Of a DNA stretch of 64,000 nucleotides, positions 46,205 through 57,873 are shown piece after piece. How positions within the stretch are numbered: the first letter of the stretch is position 1; each line of letters opens with the position of its first letter. A model generated the notes under the pieces. It saw only the letters and a program-made list of their open reading frames with translations. It was not told the DNA's origin and made no database searches. The stretch comes from Schistosoma mansoni. Lineage: Eukaryota > Platyhelminthes > Trematoda > Strigeidida > Schistosomatidae. The stretch covers positions 17,318,245 to 17,382,244 of the forward strand of contig NC_031496.1 of the NCBI RefSeq assembly GCF_000237925.1. Direction: 5' to 3'. The translations under genes and the position numbers were made by a program.

Positions 46205-47640
46205 GTGTCGAATAAAACAAACATCGAAGCAGCACACACAGACCTTCCCATAGATTTCACCCCACCAACGATCGAATAAATCAGCGTAACCAACAGACAA
46301 AACAATAGTGGGGAAGCAGCAGGACCACACAACATACCGACTGAAGCACTGAAGTCAGACATGAAAGTAACTGCAGAGACGCTCCACGTCGTATTCAGGA
46401 ATATTTTGGAGGAAGAACAAGTGCCGATGGATTAGAAAGAAGGATACCTCGTCAAGATACCAAAGAAAGATCAGAGCAAATGTGAGAACTATGGGGGCAC
46501 CACACTACTGTTGGTACCGGGAAAGGTTTTCAACAGTGTTACAGTACAGGATGAAGGATTCAGTAGACGTCGAGCTTCGAGATCAACAGACCGCATTCTG
46601 CAAGGATCGGTCTTGTACAGACCGAATCGCGACATTAAGGGATCATCGTTGAACAACCAATTGAATGAAACTCGTCACTATACATCAACCTCCTTGATTA
46701 TGAGAAAGCATTTGACAATATGGATAGAACATTATGTAAACATCTTCGACACTATGGAGTACCTGAGAAAATCGTCACCACCCGGAATTCATACAACGGA
46801 TTACAGTGCAAAGTCATGCATTGAGGACAGCTGACAGACCCATTACAAGTGAGGACAGGAGTCAAACAAGGCTGCCTACTCTCCCTCTTTCTTCTGATGG
46901 TTGACTGAATTATGAAGACCTCCACATCTGGGGAGGGGAAGAACGGAATATAATCAATAGCTTGGATGCAACTGGAAGATTTGTACTTCGGAAATGACTT
47001 AGCCAGTCTACCCCATACACAACCAACAAATGCGGCTGAAGACAATCTTGACTTTTACTATAGGCGTCATAATTACTGTAAATGAAGATACTTGAACCCC
47101 CAGGACAGAGCTTAAATTGTTTATTTAGGTTGGTATTTTTTGGCAACGTTTTCTACGGGATGGGTTTGCTGAACCATGCTCAATTCTCTTTCTTTACCCG
47201 GGTTCGGAATCGGTAACAACCCTAGTAGAGCTACAGACAGAGGCCTCCTGCTGCAGAGGCTGCTACTACATTGGCTGTCTCCGCCTGCATTTGTTTCTAT
47301 GCATGGTAGAGAAGAGCTGAGCCATCTGCAAAGTCCAAACGGACTAGTTGCATCCAAGATGTCAATTTTGTTTCGTGCTTCCCCTGAGATGTGGATGTCT
47401 TTATAATTTAGTCAAAACTTTTATATCTCAGGGGAAGCATGCAATACAATTGACAGCTTGGATGCAACTAGTCGATTTGGACATCGCAGATGATCTAGCT
47501 CTTCTATTAAAAAAAATTGGAGACAGGCATCAAAATAATGAATAAAGATTAGAAACAACTGGAAAGGAGAGAACAAGAGAGAATTGGTTAGAGTCCTGAT
47601 CGGTGGCCTAGGCTCCTAAGGTGTAAGACGTCTGAGTAAG
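46205..47640. mobile_element. Scrambled, nested RTE remnants
   Basis: 46205-47050 is an old plus-strand RTE reverse-transcriptase region (NIEAAHTDLPIDFTPPTIE near the start, later VNIFDTMEYLRKS and CLLSLFLLMVD-like pieces) with many frameshifts. 47125-47235 is a minus-strand RTE 5' end (acccgggttcggaatcgg). 47236-47412 is a minus-strand piece around the catalytic box, and 47413-47640 returns to plus orientation through DLDIADDLALL to the family 3' end. The last two pieces form a partial hairpin around 47348-47470. Confidence 0.75.
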
Positions 47641-47982
47641 TATTAGCAATAAACGAAACACCATACAATAAAATTATTTTTCTCAAGCAACCATAATGTT
47701 CTGGAATACATTTAAAATCTATTTGACAGTTTCACTTTCTCTTTTCTTGGAATAGATTATTATACACTGATAATTAAATATAGAACTAGTGAATCATGTT
47801 CATCCAACAAAAAGTTGAACCGTAATTAATAGTAATAATGTATTTAGTACTGATGCAATTTAATTCCATTGAAGCAAATGAAACCAGATAAGGATTTTCA
47901 AACACTTGGTAAATTAAAAGGTGGAAATAGTAGTTAGAATAATCACTTTTAGAAATTGACGTAAGAGATCCTTATATTCGAA
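47641..47982 (-). other. 3' flank of QDPR
   Basis: AT-rich sequence following the QDPR stop on the minus strand; presumably the 3' UTR. No clear polyadenylation signal was identified. Confidence 0.4.
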
Positions 47983-48457
47983 TTAAACTGGGACACACTC
48001 TGTTATACCATTTTGTGTGATTAACTGAATGATACTTCCAGATTCAGGACGATTATTAGCTTCTTCCAACCATGTAGTAAATAATCTATAAGAATAAAAT
48101 AGTGAGATAAAAATTAAATTTATCGAATGAAAACATGTTCAAAGCATAATTTTTGAAGGACACTAGTAATTTAACACATCAGCAAAAAAAACATAAAATT
48201 AGATACTTGCGATTAAAGGATTTATTTTAAAGATAGTGTTTATTATAGACTGACATCATCTAGGAGCCGCGGAAAACCACGAAACATTGGGTGACTACTT
48301 CCCACTGAATGTAGACATCATAGAAATGTACACTGAAAATCCCATCAGAAATATGTCAGCTTTTTCAGATTTCGACGACAGGACGATAGATTTGGACCAC
48401 CAAATCAAGACTTAATTATCTAACATTTTGTCTTCAATCAATTCTTTCTTTCTAGTG

Positions 48458-48523
<66 letters not shown>

Positions 48524-50789
48524 CAGATCCACATCACCATTACCTACATCCATCTAGGCTGTTTCCTGAGCATCACCAATGGCGAAGTTGAAAAGAAATG
48601 GTGAGATTAGTCAACCTTGCCTAACCTAACCGCTTTTTTTACTTCCAAGTCTAAAGGTGGTCTGATTGAACATCTGGGCTACCTGTTCCTGCTATCTAGA
48701 TATTTCAACAACTTATCTAATTTTGTTTGTTTCAATACATCATTATGGTTATTAATCGCATAACCTATTCAGGTGCGTTTCTAAAAAGTGTACAACCTTT
48801 CGCTGTACAAGTTACAAAAGACCCAATCAGAGATATCGTGGTTGCTGGCAATATGAAGCGAAAAGAATGTACATGATTTAGATGTCGATTGACTGGACTG
48901 CTAACTTCTAATTGACGATTACTCAATATTTGTCGTCAGGATCGATCAAGAAGTAAAAAACGGAAACTTGTTGAAACACTTTGTGCTGAGAATTCTATAT
49001 TGTACCAAAAATATAATATTGAATAGAGCTAACAGTAGTAATAATAATAATAAAACAATGGAAAGGTGTTTACATACATTTCCTTCAAAATGTAAAACAA
49101 ACTTCTCAGCGACACTCTTGTTCAACAGACACCCGAAAAATTCTTGTCCAACTAATGGGTGACCACACAACGATAACTGACCTGAAGAAAAATCGGAGGT
49201 GTTCCAACGCTTGACAGAGGGTGAAGATGTGATCAATACATCTTCAATCAGAGCGGATACCTACCTGGTCTCTGTGAGTCAGTCTTCCACATGTCTTGAA
49301 GAATTCGCGAGGCATGATGGAAACCAATAGTTTGGATGTAATGGGAATTAGGTTTATGCCTTCCAAGAACTCTACCCATCGTTCAAGGCGTCAGTGGATG
49401 TTACTGATTGGGGTCCCGTCAGCTTCAAAGATTTTTTCGACTTACACTAGACTTCTTACTGTCAGTGGATCGGATGAAATGAAAGAGATTCCGGTAGTAT
49501 AAATGATGTCATGATTAACTTTGAGAATGGTGTTAACCAACGGTCTTACAGAAATAAGTATCTAAATGATCCTTTGCTTTTCATGATTCTAAAAAGTGAA
49601 GGCCTGTACAATCAGATTTAACACTAGTTTATTCTGGTAAAATAGTCACACTAATGGAAGTTTATCCTTTATTCTCTTTAGCAAAAGTATTTGATTATTT
49701 TAATTTCCGTATACTGGAAAAATATGTCTTCAGTTCTGATGCTATTTTCAAAAACACTACCAAATATGAGGGATCTTGGTGTTTGAAGTACAACCAACGA
49801 TTACAAAACATATAAAGAAAGTTTTCTGAGTTCTTCCAAAATTTATTACATTTCATTAACTTGCTGATGAGCAGTTTTCAGAGACTGTAGGATGAGATAT
49901 TTTGGTCAGATTAAAGAGTCTCTTAGTAAGTTTCAAATATGACTGATATTAGCACTATAGATCAAACATCCACTATCATGTTTAAGTTTTAAGGTTTAGT
50001 AGGATTTCTTGGCTTTACTGTGACTCTACCGTTTAACAATTACTACTTATGGGCTATTCACATAGTGTCAATGATCTTGTGAAAAGCCAGTTGGAATAGT
50101 AGAACAAGCGAATGATCGAAATTTCTAGCCCAATACATGTTTGCAACTAGTCAATTTAAGCTTACTCTGCGACTTTTTCTGTAGGGGTCCAAGACGAATG
50201 GTTGGCTTTAGGCATCCACTTTCTGTTCATAGGAGTGTCCAAAGTTGCTCTAAAATAATAGACAAAGTCAGACCATTCACTTCAACAAAGTAAAACGCAT
50301 AGATTACCTTAGAATAATTAATTCGAAATATAAATCGTGAAATTGACAGATTATCAATACGGTAATTCATAGCCTACATTTCATTATGAGGATCAGCATT
50401 AGTCCAAGCGTTGAAAATTATGAAATGCATGGTAATTACAAGCTGGGTTAATACGCTACGGCACAAACATAGGGATTTACAAACCGAAATTGAACACTAC
50501 GTTGTTCAGCCTTTACATAGCCACAAAGAGTAGAGTTATACTGAGAAAATGAGCAACAGATGGAGAGATTAAACACCATACGGGCAGGTATTTGTGAGAA
50601 ATCGTTGGTAAACCTATAAACGATGTAACCGTCCTCTGAATACATTTACTACAGAGGTGGAAATAACACTAATTTGATACCCGGTTACATGAAAAACTTT
50701 TGGAAATTATGAAAAAACTGTTAGTAATCAGAGGTGATCTCAAAGCATCATTATTAAGATGATAACAATTCACGAAGTGATAGACATTG

Positions 50790-50835
<46 letters not shown>

Positions 50836-53800
50836 AGTACAGGAAAAGGAAACTGATATGCATGTATATGAAGATTCAGAAAGATAAATCTAACAAACAA
50901 CAAAATCAAATTAGAACATATTAGCCTATGTGAGATATGCTGATGGTTTGGAGGGTACAAATAAGAACCAGCTACCAAAATCAAAAGATTGGAAGCATGG
51001 TTTATATCTACTACCGAAATTCGGCAAGCCAACCTTACATCTGTTATGATTTTATGTTCGGCTTTTTATCACGTGAATTGTCCAACAATCAAAATACGAC
51101 TTAGCACTGTGCCAAATCAATGACGTTCGACCGGTATGAGCAATCTAGCTTCCTTATTGGTCCTTCGTCCACCTGACCCTTCCGACTGAGTCCAGAACAC
51201 CAATTACAGCTTCTGCTATGCGAATCGTTTATTTCAAGCAAACTTGGTTTATATGCCAGACAGACAGACGGCATCACACCATAAAATAAAAATAGTATTT
51301 TTACAAGATCAAGCCAAATGTGGTTGTAAACGTGGGAGACAATAATCAATAAACTGAATATAATTTAGGGACAGTAAATCGTATAACTCATAGGTCGAAG
51401 TGAAGCTTATAATAAGATGAATATAGATATACACAATCTAATTTCTCAATAGTTAAATAATAAGAATATATATAGAATAATAGTCCACTAATAGGCCCCG
51501 GAAGTTACCCGTACTTATTTTTTCACTAGGATATAACATCATTGAGGCACTAGTTGGTATCAGACTTGATTGGAAAAAAGTAGGTTTACATAATTCCTTT
51601 ACTAAAAATAACATATGAACAGAATGATAATTTCTGAATCACTTCTGACTACACAATAGTTTATGGTTAGCCTATGACATTTAACCCCAGTGATTTTAGC
51701 CTACGTCATCTAGATTGATTAATAGACATAAATGTTCACTTAGCCATGACTACTATTTTGAGTTCAGAATCACCACCTTAGGAAAATAAGAATCCTTGCC
51801 TCACTAAGGAAACTATGTTCAACATTATCTATCATGAACTAAAAATAACTTACGGTGAGATAGCAAGCACACAAGAACCATTCGGAAGCCCACTGTTTGG
51901 ACCCGCCAAACTTTTTGTAAGCTGATGTACTGCAGCCTTAGCCATGCCATAACCCAACATAGCTACAACACATCAAAAAAGACCACGTATAAAACTAAAG
52001 ACTTGGTAAACAACTGATGGACGTAATTGTAAATCAGAAGTGGATTATATTATATATCAGTCAGTCACAACGTAGAACTGCGTACGTACGTATATCAGTT
52101 CGAGTTGCCATACTACATTAGCACAGACATGCAGTTCTCGATTCCAACCCCATAGTGGTAAAAGTAGTAAGAGTATAAGCAGAGATTAAGATTTGAAGAT
52201 GTTATTCAAGGAGTATAATCCAGTGAAATAAATTTGGAAAGAGAAAAAAGATAGAGACATAAAGAATTCAGAAGATTAGAATTTAGGAGAACACAAAGAG
52301 TGGATGCACCTGCATCATTGCAAACGATTCCGAGCCATGTCATTCAAGGTCTCTAACCATCGATTGCTATCATCTCGCGCATCCCAACCAGATAGTCTGC
52401 ACTTACCAATATGTCTCAGTCCACTTGTCAGTGACTTCATGGATTTGTGCCACGTTTTGGTCTGACCGCCCCTAGCTTTCTTCCAACCTACTCCTACACC
52501 ATAAAGCATTGCACGTCGGGGCAGTCGGTGGTTAGGCATACGTAACACGTGTCCCAGCCATCTCAACTAATGAAGTTTCACTACTTCATCAATCAGTTTG
52601 CTATCCTCACCTATTGCCCGTTTCCTAACAACTGCATAACTTACCCAGTGGTCCCAGAAAATACAAGCAATACTTCGAAGACAGTTATAATCGAATACTG
52701 GTAGCCTACGAATATCCTCTACTCTTACCGGCCATGTTTCACCACTATAAAGTAGGACTGAACGAACTGGACAGTAAACCCGTCGTTTGGTTTGTAGACG
52801 GATATTTCGCCTACACCATAAATGACGCATCTACCTGAAGAAATAGGCTTAATATATCTAAACTACTTGAAAATGTTTTACCAGTGGTGAAGTATGACTA
52901 CTAAACCATCGTGATAATACCAGAGGACTGCCCTGATAGTACGATGAAAAGTGACACTATCACTTGGTTTACAAGGAAGTTTGTAACAAGTATTCTATTT
53001 TGAATAACGTGATCTTGGGTAAAGCTTGTCTTCATGGAAACTATGAGACGATAGCACAGTTTCTATAGCATTAGTTCTAAATCTTTGTTCATTTGACATT
53101 TGCATTCCCACACCACAAGTCTTCGCGATCAAAAATAATGTGGTCTAGGTTTACTTTTACGTATTATTTGCTTAGACGTCTAGAGCGAATCACAGTGACT
53201 CATGAGCACGATACCAAATACCTGCGATGAGGGAAACGCACTGTATGAACTAGTGTTTTTAGAAACTGTATACAATAAAACTTGATACAAACGAGGTTCG
53301 GTACACAGTACGAAAATCACAGTGAAGAATCATTCAACAATGAAAGTGTACTAATAAAATTCAGACAAGGGCCCTAATAAGAAACATTTGAAATTACATG
53401 CAACTTGATGGAAAACAAGAAAAAAGCAAGAAGTCGCTAACACCTACTCTACTCTGTTCAGCACTGTCACAACAAAAAGTCGGACGACTTATAAGGACAT
53501 CTTACATTACATCACAGAATAACCAAAGATAACTCGCACCATTTTCAGTACATATCTGATACAAAATAAAACGACGGAATGTCCTGAACCTTACTGAATT
53601 TCGCGGATGAAGCAATGGAAACTAAAGCATTTGCATTCTAAAAGAAATTAAATCAGCTTTCCACAAGTTTTTCTTTAACATACTTTATACAATATGCAGC
53701 CAACATTTAATCTACAAGCTGTAAAACACTTGAATCCCGATTGATGTCACAATGTTTAAGTCATTTTAGACTATTTGACAATTAGTTTTGGCGATAAAAG

Positions 53801-54409
53801 TTCGAATTTTACATATCCTTGACATCGGAGCTAGTATGTAACAGTGAGTCTGGAACTACTGTCCTGTATACAAAGGTTTTTAAAGGGGTTCAGAGCAAGT
53901 AAACGGCAAATCATAGGCATAACTACTTGGAGTGGCTTGTAGAGCAGCATGTGCACCGGTAAGGACTAATAGGCCACTGGCTGAAAGATACTTTGACGCC
54001 AACGAGGCAGCGATGGACGAGGACCAAACACACTTTCTCCACATTGTATCACAGTTTTCCAAAAAGTCTAGAAATTTCATGGATAAGTCAAAGTATTTTT
54101 CATATACCGTGGCTAGCAGCATTCCCACCAACCCATCCACCTGCAACACAGAATATTCCATCAATCTTTTGACCACTGAGAAACGTATCTAGACCATTCT
54201 TCACGACTTTTTCTTGGGCAGAACTACTTTCTAAAACTTCAATAACGACATTTTCATCAGCATCAGGATTCTCTTGGAAATCGACAGAGCAAACCCACTA
54301 ATGGTTACAAAATCAAGTGACTTACATAGCCTTTACTTTTAAAGTGCTTGACGCAAACAGATCCCAAACACCCACGACCGCCGTGCAACAGCACACGCTT
54401 ACAGGACAT
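47983..54409 (-). CDS. QDPR: Quinoid dihydropteridine reductase (6-exon gene, complete)
   Basis: Six minus-strand exons: 54326-54409 (ATG at 54409), 54108-54297, 53927-54067, 51854-51962, 50166-50249, 47983-48085 (TAA). All boundaries are GT/AG, phases agree, total 711 nt, 236 aa (human 244). It regenerates tetrahydrobiopterin from quinonoid dihydrobiopterin with NADH, sustaining aromatic amino-acid hydroxylases needed for serotonin and catecholamines; the enzyme is cytosolic. The Rossmann glycine motif is GGRGCLG (10-16); [11 protein letters not shown] is 78-88; NCDTMWRK follows; the short-chain dehydrogenase Tyr/Lys pair is in [11 protein letters not shown] (Tyr143, Lys147); then [21 protein letters not shown]; the C-terminus is [15 protein letters not shown]. 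Introns are 28, 40, 1964, 1604 and 2080 bp; the large ones hold LINE relics. The reading frame is intact, so the gene is probably functional. Confidence 0.95.
48086..48458 (-). other. QDPR intron 5, 3' part
   Basis: Unrecognised AT-rich intronic DNA ending at a long (TA)n tract. Confidence 0.5.
48459..48522. repeat. (TA)n microsatellite
   Basis: About 60 bp of uninterrupted TA dinucleotides within QDPR intron 5. Confidence 0.95.
48540..49510 (-). mobile_element. Decayed LINE reverse transcriptase in QDPR intron 5
   Basis: On the minus strand 49500-49110 reads as the upstream reverse-transcriptase region: [20 protein letters not shown]-like, then a DHIFTL box ([14 protein letters not shown]) typical of the SR2-like LINE group. 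48588-48632 gives [13 protein letters not shown], the GxxLSPFLFN motif. Stops and frameshifts are abundant. Between the two parts sits the dispersed repeat 48666-48872. It shares sense with QDPR. Confidence 0.6.
48666..48872. repeat. Dispersed repeat shared with 4707-4906
   Basis: Second copy of the repeat described at 4707, same orientation, inserted between reverse-transcriptase fragments of a LINE relic. Confidence 0.6.
50250..51853 (-). other. QDPR intron 4
   Basis: AT-rich intron without a recognised element apart from the (TA)n tract at 50791-50833. Confidence 0.5.
50791..50833. repeat. (TA)n microsatellite
   Basis: About 42 bp of TA dinucleotides within QDPR intron 4. Confidence 0.95.
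52058..52838 (-). mobile_element. AP-endonuclease-type LINE, 3' end, in QDPR intron 3
   Basis: The minus strand encodes the C-terminal part of a LINE polyprotein: [20 protein letters not shown] (52700-52770), a stop at about 52567, then [20 protein letters not shown], a [17 protein letters not shown] segment and [19 protein letters not shown]. The 3' UTR from 52310 down to 52058 is shared with 5689-5880. Only the 3' part inserted. It is relatively well preserved, with one stop joining the two open parts. Confidence 0.85.
52839..53926 (-). other. QDPR intron 3, 5' part
   Basis: AT-rich intron sequence without recognisable elements. Confidence 0.45.
54068..54107 (-). other. 40-bp intron (QDPR intron 2)
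   Basis: GTATATG ... TTTCTAG between codon halves G and AC; excision gives GGNAASHDFLENCD, matching the family. Confidence 0.9.
54298..54325 (-). other. 28-bp intron (QDPR intron 1)
   Basis: GTAAGTCACT ... AACCATTAG, phase 0. Excision joins KSKGY to WVCSVD as in other dihydropteridine reductases. Confidence 0.9.
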
Positions 54410-55832
54410 CAGAATAAAGCTAGGGGTGACTATCTGACTTTCAGCGTTTGGTAAGTTTGAGTCTGTTCTGAAGGTACCTTGTGTGTTGGGAGCAGTAAGT
54501 GAGATTATCTGAAAGAGAAAAAGCAAGCCGGCGACTCAGTAAGCACATAGAATGCACTTATATTTAAAAATGAAAGCAATTGAAAATCGTTAATGATACG
54601 AGCGTGAGATCAAGACAATTTGATAATCTAGACCAGCTTCCAGAAGCTGATAGTGTATGGTTTTGAACGTGCTACAACCTTCAGGTTGGCAGATAAAAGT
54701 GTTCATATGAAAAAAACAATAGAATGTAGCTGTTTTCAATTTCATTAAGTACTGTTCTCAACAAGACAGATTTTTATTGATATTGTTCTTCGCTGATTGA
54801 TACTACTTAATACCATGACACTTAAGCCATGGTTTGTTTGGAAGCCATTGTATTTGTAAATAATTCCCCAAAATCAATAGCTCTTTAAGTGTTTGACATT
54901 GAATGCTGGCCACATTGTTTTAAGTTGACTTGTTTAACTGAAGGCGTTCGGTCATGCATCCGCACCAGATCACGTTACGACTCAGCGTGGGAAACAGCTC
55001 CTACGTTCACTAGCCAGATTAGAGTAACCGCTTCTCGATATATTGATAACGCATCCCATATATCTTTCCTACCTCTTCGCATCTGACTTCTGATTTTAAC
55101 CTAGTGGGGGACGCTTCAAATATAGAAGGTGTTACTGATAATAGTTGTCATACTAGAATACTGATCGTATCTTCACCATAATTATATGGAAGCAATATAT
55201 TACAAAATGTTGAGTCATTTAATGGGAGACAGTATGTGTGTCACATATTAAAATATATTCTACCTACCCTTAATACTTAGTAATCGCTCCGCACTCCTGC
55301 CTAACTTTACCCAGTTATAGTTATGCTTTTCAAACTATTGTGGTCTTTCCGGCTACAAATGTTATTATTCGGTCAATAATCCACACCAGATCACTTTAAC
55401 ATGATGCATAAGTCCGCAACTGGTGTTGACACAAACTTTGTGTGACATCGTAATGTTGCTTAAGTGGATAAAATAAGAAGCGAGGAGATTACATAAATTC
55501 AAATTCCAGGTTCGTACCACACCTTGGTTTTGTCCTCAAACATATTTCAACTTGATGTTAACTGCATCTAGTTCTAGAAGGACAGGTGTCAGAATTTATT
55601 ATTCTTTGACCATTTTGATTCCGATCGTTCAATAGCCGTTGTCCGTTAGTGACGAATATTTTATTTAGAAAGGACATGTAGGTTGTTCTCCAGGCTATGC
55701 TGAATTGAAATTTAAAAAGAAGTTTAACTCTTCTGATTTGTTTTTCGCCCCATATTGGCCTGACTCCGTCAACGTGACGCTTTTCGTGGATACTTTACCC
55801 GATCTGCAGCTGGTAGTTGAGAAATTGTGATG
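54410..55832. other. Upstream region of QDPR
   Basis: Contains the 5' UTR and presumably the promoter of QDPR (minus strand), but no TATA box or other site stands out. No other gene recognised. Confidence 0.4.
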
Positions 55833-55990
55833 TTTGTATGAAATAATGATTCCTTTGTACTTGATGACTGCCTGATTTCGAATTTCAAATACAGTACGTT
55901 CGTTCGTGCTCATCTAATACTTCTTGGTTACATCACATTATTTCTGGAATTTCTAGTTTTTACCACAACCCAAACACTCCTAGTCATCAC
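55833..55990 (+). repeat. Solo LTR-like repeat related to the 37320 element
   Basis: Matches the LTR-like end: gtgatgtttgtatgaa, ttgatgactgcctgatttcg, gttcgtgctcatctaatact, ttcttgg, then diverged sequence ending in cactcctagtcatcacaca. It has no Gag. Confidence 0.6.
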
Positions 55991-56407
55991 ACAAGTGCAT
56001 TTCGTTTGCATCAGGACCTCTTAGGTGTTAACTACTTACTTTCAGATCAGGTGAATTATAATGTTCTAATTGTGGAACTCATAATCAGTCCCACTATTCC
56101 TCTCAACTTCAGACTTGGCAACAGCGTTTCTAGAATACTGTGGTCAAGTGGCATCACCATTAATCACGATTTCTCACATAGGTGCATAAATTCGTCGGTG
56201 TGATCGTCGGACTAATCCTGAAAGTAGTAGGCGATATGGAGTTTTGGATGAACATCTTTGCATTTATATTGTTCGAGAAATTGGTTACCATTATTGAAAC
56301 AAGGATTGAGCTTCATTTCTAATGTTCGACTCTACAATTTCAAATAAATGAAGCATTGGATAGACTGTCAATGAACAGAACGATATAGTCGCAATATCCG
56401 GATGAGC
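55991..56407. other. Intergenic stretch
   Basis: No feature recognised. Confidence 0.4.
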
Positions 56408-56508
56408 GATTAATAAAATTATCAGAAGGGGTTTTGTGGAGATTTTAGTAATTTATAGAGTTGAGATCATGAGTCAATTGAAGCTAGATCACCATGGAAA
56501 ACCTGGAA

Positions 56509-56554
56509 GCACTGGACGGCCGTTTCGTCCTATTATGGGACTCCTCAGCAGTGC
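56509..56554 (-). ncRNA. Hammerhead ribozyme, type I
   Basis: Same 46-nt sequence as at 57133-57178, in minus orientation: stem I GCACUG/CAGUGC, CUGAGGA, stem II GUCC/GGAC, GAAA, cleavage after GUC. Confidence 0.9.
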
Positions 56555-56616
56555 GCATCCACGAACCCACTCTCGCGGGATTCGAACCCAGGACCTACCA
56601 GTTTCGAGCCGAAGCC

Positions 56617-56816
56617 NNNNNNNNNNNNNNNNNNNNNNNNNNNNNNNNNNNNNNNNNNNNNNNNNNNNNNNNNNNNNNNNNNNNNNNNNNNNNNNNNNNN
56701 NNNNNNNNNNNNNNNNNNNNNNNNNNNNNNNNNNNNNNNNNNNNNNNNNNNNNNNNNNNNNNNNNNNNNNNNNNNNNNNNNNNNNNNNNNNNNNNNNNNN
56801 NNNNNNNNNNNNNNNN
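56617..56816. other. Assembly gap (200 N)
   Basis: Exactly 200 N between a minus and a plus SINE unit; the round number suggests a placeholder gap of unknown true length. Frames drawn through it are meaningless. Confidence 0.99.
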
Positions 56817-57039
56817 ATGATCTCAACTCTATAAATTACTAAAATCTCCACAAAACCCCTTCTGATAATGATCATGTGCTCACTAGTGACTGACTCCTGG
56901 AGGTATTCCCTGGAGTTCTAGTGAGAAGCAGTACCCGGTGGAGTTCAACCAGGTCTGTTGTGAGATAGTAACTCACTGATGACATTGGTGAATGGTTGCT
57001 CAATTTCGTGAATCAGTTGAAGTTAGACATTAACACTGT

Positions 57040-57112
57040 TGGATGCCAGCTCAGTGGTCTATCGGTTAAGGGCTTCGGCTCGAAACTGGTAGGTCCTGGG
57101 TTCGAATCCCGC
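57040..57112 (+). promoter_or_regulatory. tRNA-like pol III promoter (A and B boxes) of the SINE unit
   Basis: A-box-like cagctcagtggtc at 57048-57060 and a perfect B box GGTTCGAATCC at 57099-57109, about 40 bp apart as in tRNA genes. The same promoter recurs 400 bp on, at 57448-57460 and 57499-57509. No cloverleaf with a proper acceptor stem was found, so this is not a functional tRNA gene. Confidence 0.8.
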
Positions 57113-57132
57113 GAGAGTGGGTTCGTGGATGC

Positions 57133-57178
57133 GCACTGCTGAGGAGTCCCATAATAGGACGAAACGGCCGTCCAGTGC
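57133..57178 (+). ncRNA. Hammerhead ribozyme, type I
   Basis: Stem I GCACUG (57133-57138) pairs with CAGUGC (57173-57178). CUGAGGA core is 57139-57145, stem II GUCC/GGAC follows, GAAA is 57161-57164, and the scissile C is 57172 in GUC. The stem III segment ACGGCCGU (57164-57171) is self-complementary and leaves no loop. Confidence 0.92.
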
Positions 57179-57532
57179 TTCCAGGTTTTCCATGGTGATC
57201 TAGCTTCAATTGACTCATGATCTCAACTCTATAAATTACTAAAATCTCCACAAAACCCCTTCTGATAATGATCATGTGCTCACTAGTGACTGACTCCTTG
57301 AGGTATTTCCTGGAGTTCTAGTGAGAAGCAGTAACCGGTGGAGTTCAACCAGGTCTGTTGTGAGATAGTAACTCACTGATGACATTGGTGAATGGTTGCT
57401 CAATTTCGTGAATCAGTTGAAGTTAGACATTAACACTGTTGGATGCCAGCTCAGTGGTCTATCGGTTAAGGGCTTCGGCTCGAAACTGGTAGGTCCTGGG
57501 TTCGAATCCCGCGAGAGTGGGTTCGTGGATGC

Positions 57533-57578
57533 GCACTGCTGAGGAGTCCCATAATAGGACGAAACGGCCGTCCAGTGC
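57533..57578 (+). ncRNA. Hammerhead ribozyme, type I (second tandem unit)
   Basis: Identical to 57133-57178, displaced by 400 bp. Cleavage at both sites of one transcript would release a 400-nt monomer. Confidence 0.92.
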
Positions 57579-57648
57579 TTCCAGGTTTTCCATGGTGATC
57601 TAGCTTCAATTGACTCATGATCTCAACTCTATAGATTAATAAAATTAT

Positions 57649-57873
57649 TTGGATTTTCTCTATTCACTGTAAGTCACTTCTTCAGAGAACGGACAACTAA
57701 ATGGTTCGCTTGCTCATTGAAGAGATGACTTAGAATGAGTAATGATACGTCAGAAAACCTTTTATTCACTGAGACAATGAAACTCATTATTTTTATGATT
57801 TATGACTAGGCCTGCTAAATCAATATGTTGTTGCCTTAACTTGCAGTTCTATTCAGAAAAGCTGTTGGATTGA
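57649..57873. other. Spacer
   Basis: No feature recognised. Confidence 0.4.

Larger units (their letters stand above)
56408..57648. mobile_element. Multimeric hammerhead-SINE array flanked by a 15-bp direct repeat
   Basis: A partial minus-strand unit (56423-56616), a 200-N gap, two plus-strand 400-bp units (56817-57216 and 57217-57616) and a short start of a third (to 57633) form one block. The repeat period is exactly 400 bp, and the two units differ at about three positions (for example ctggaggtattccc against cttgaggtatttcc). Outside the block the 15-bp sequence gattaataaaattat occurs at 56408-56422 and 57634-57648. Each unit has a tRNA-like head and a complete hammerhead. The family corresponds to the Sm-alpha satellite/SINE of schistosomes. 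Confidence 0.85.

Noticed and set aside
48459-48522. Regulatory meaning of the TA tract
   Set aside because: It is an ordinary microsatellite in an intron, with another at 50791-50833.
56436-56875. Long frames on both strands across the N gap
   Set aside because: They consist mostly of unknown residues and run through SINE sequence; they are not genes.
57040-57112. tRNA gene
   Set aside because: A and B boxes are present, but there is no matching acceptor stem or full cloverleaf, and the sequence continues into the SINE body; it is a tRNA-derived promoter.
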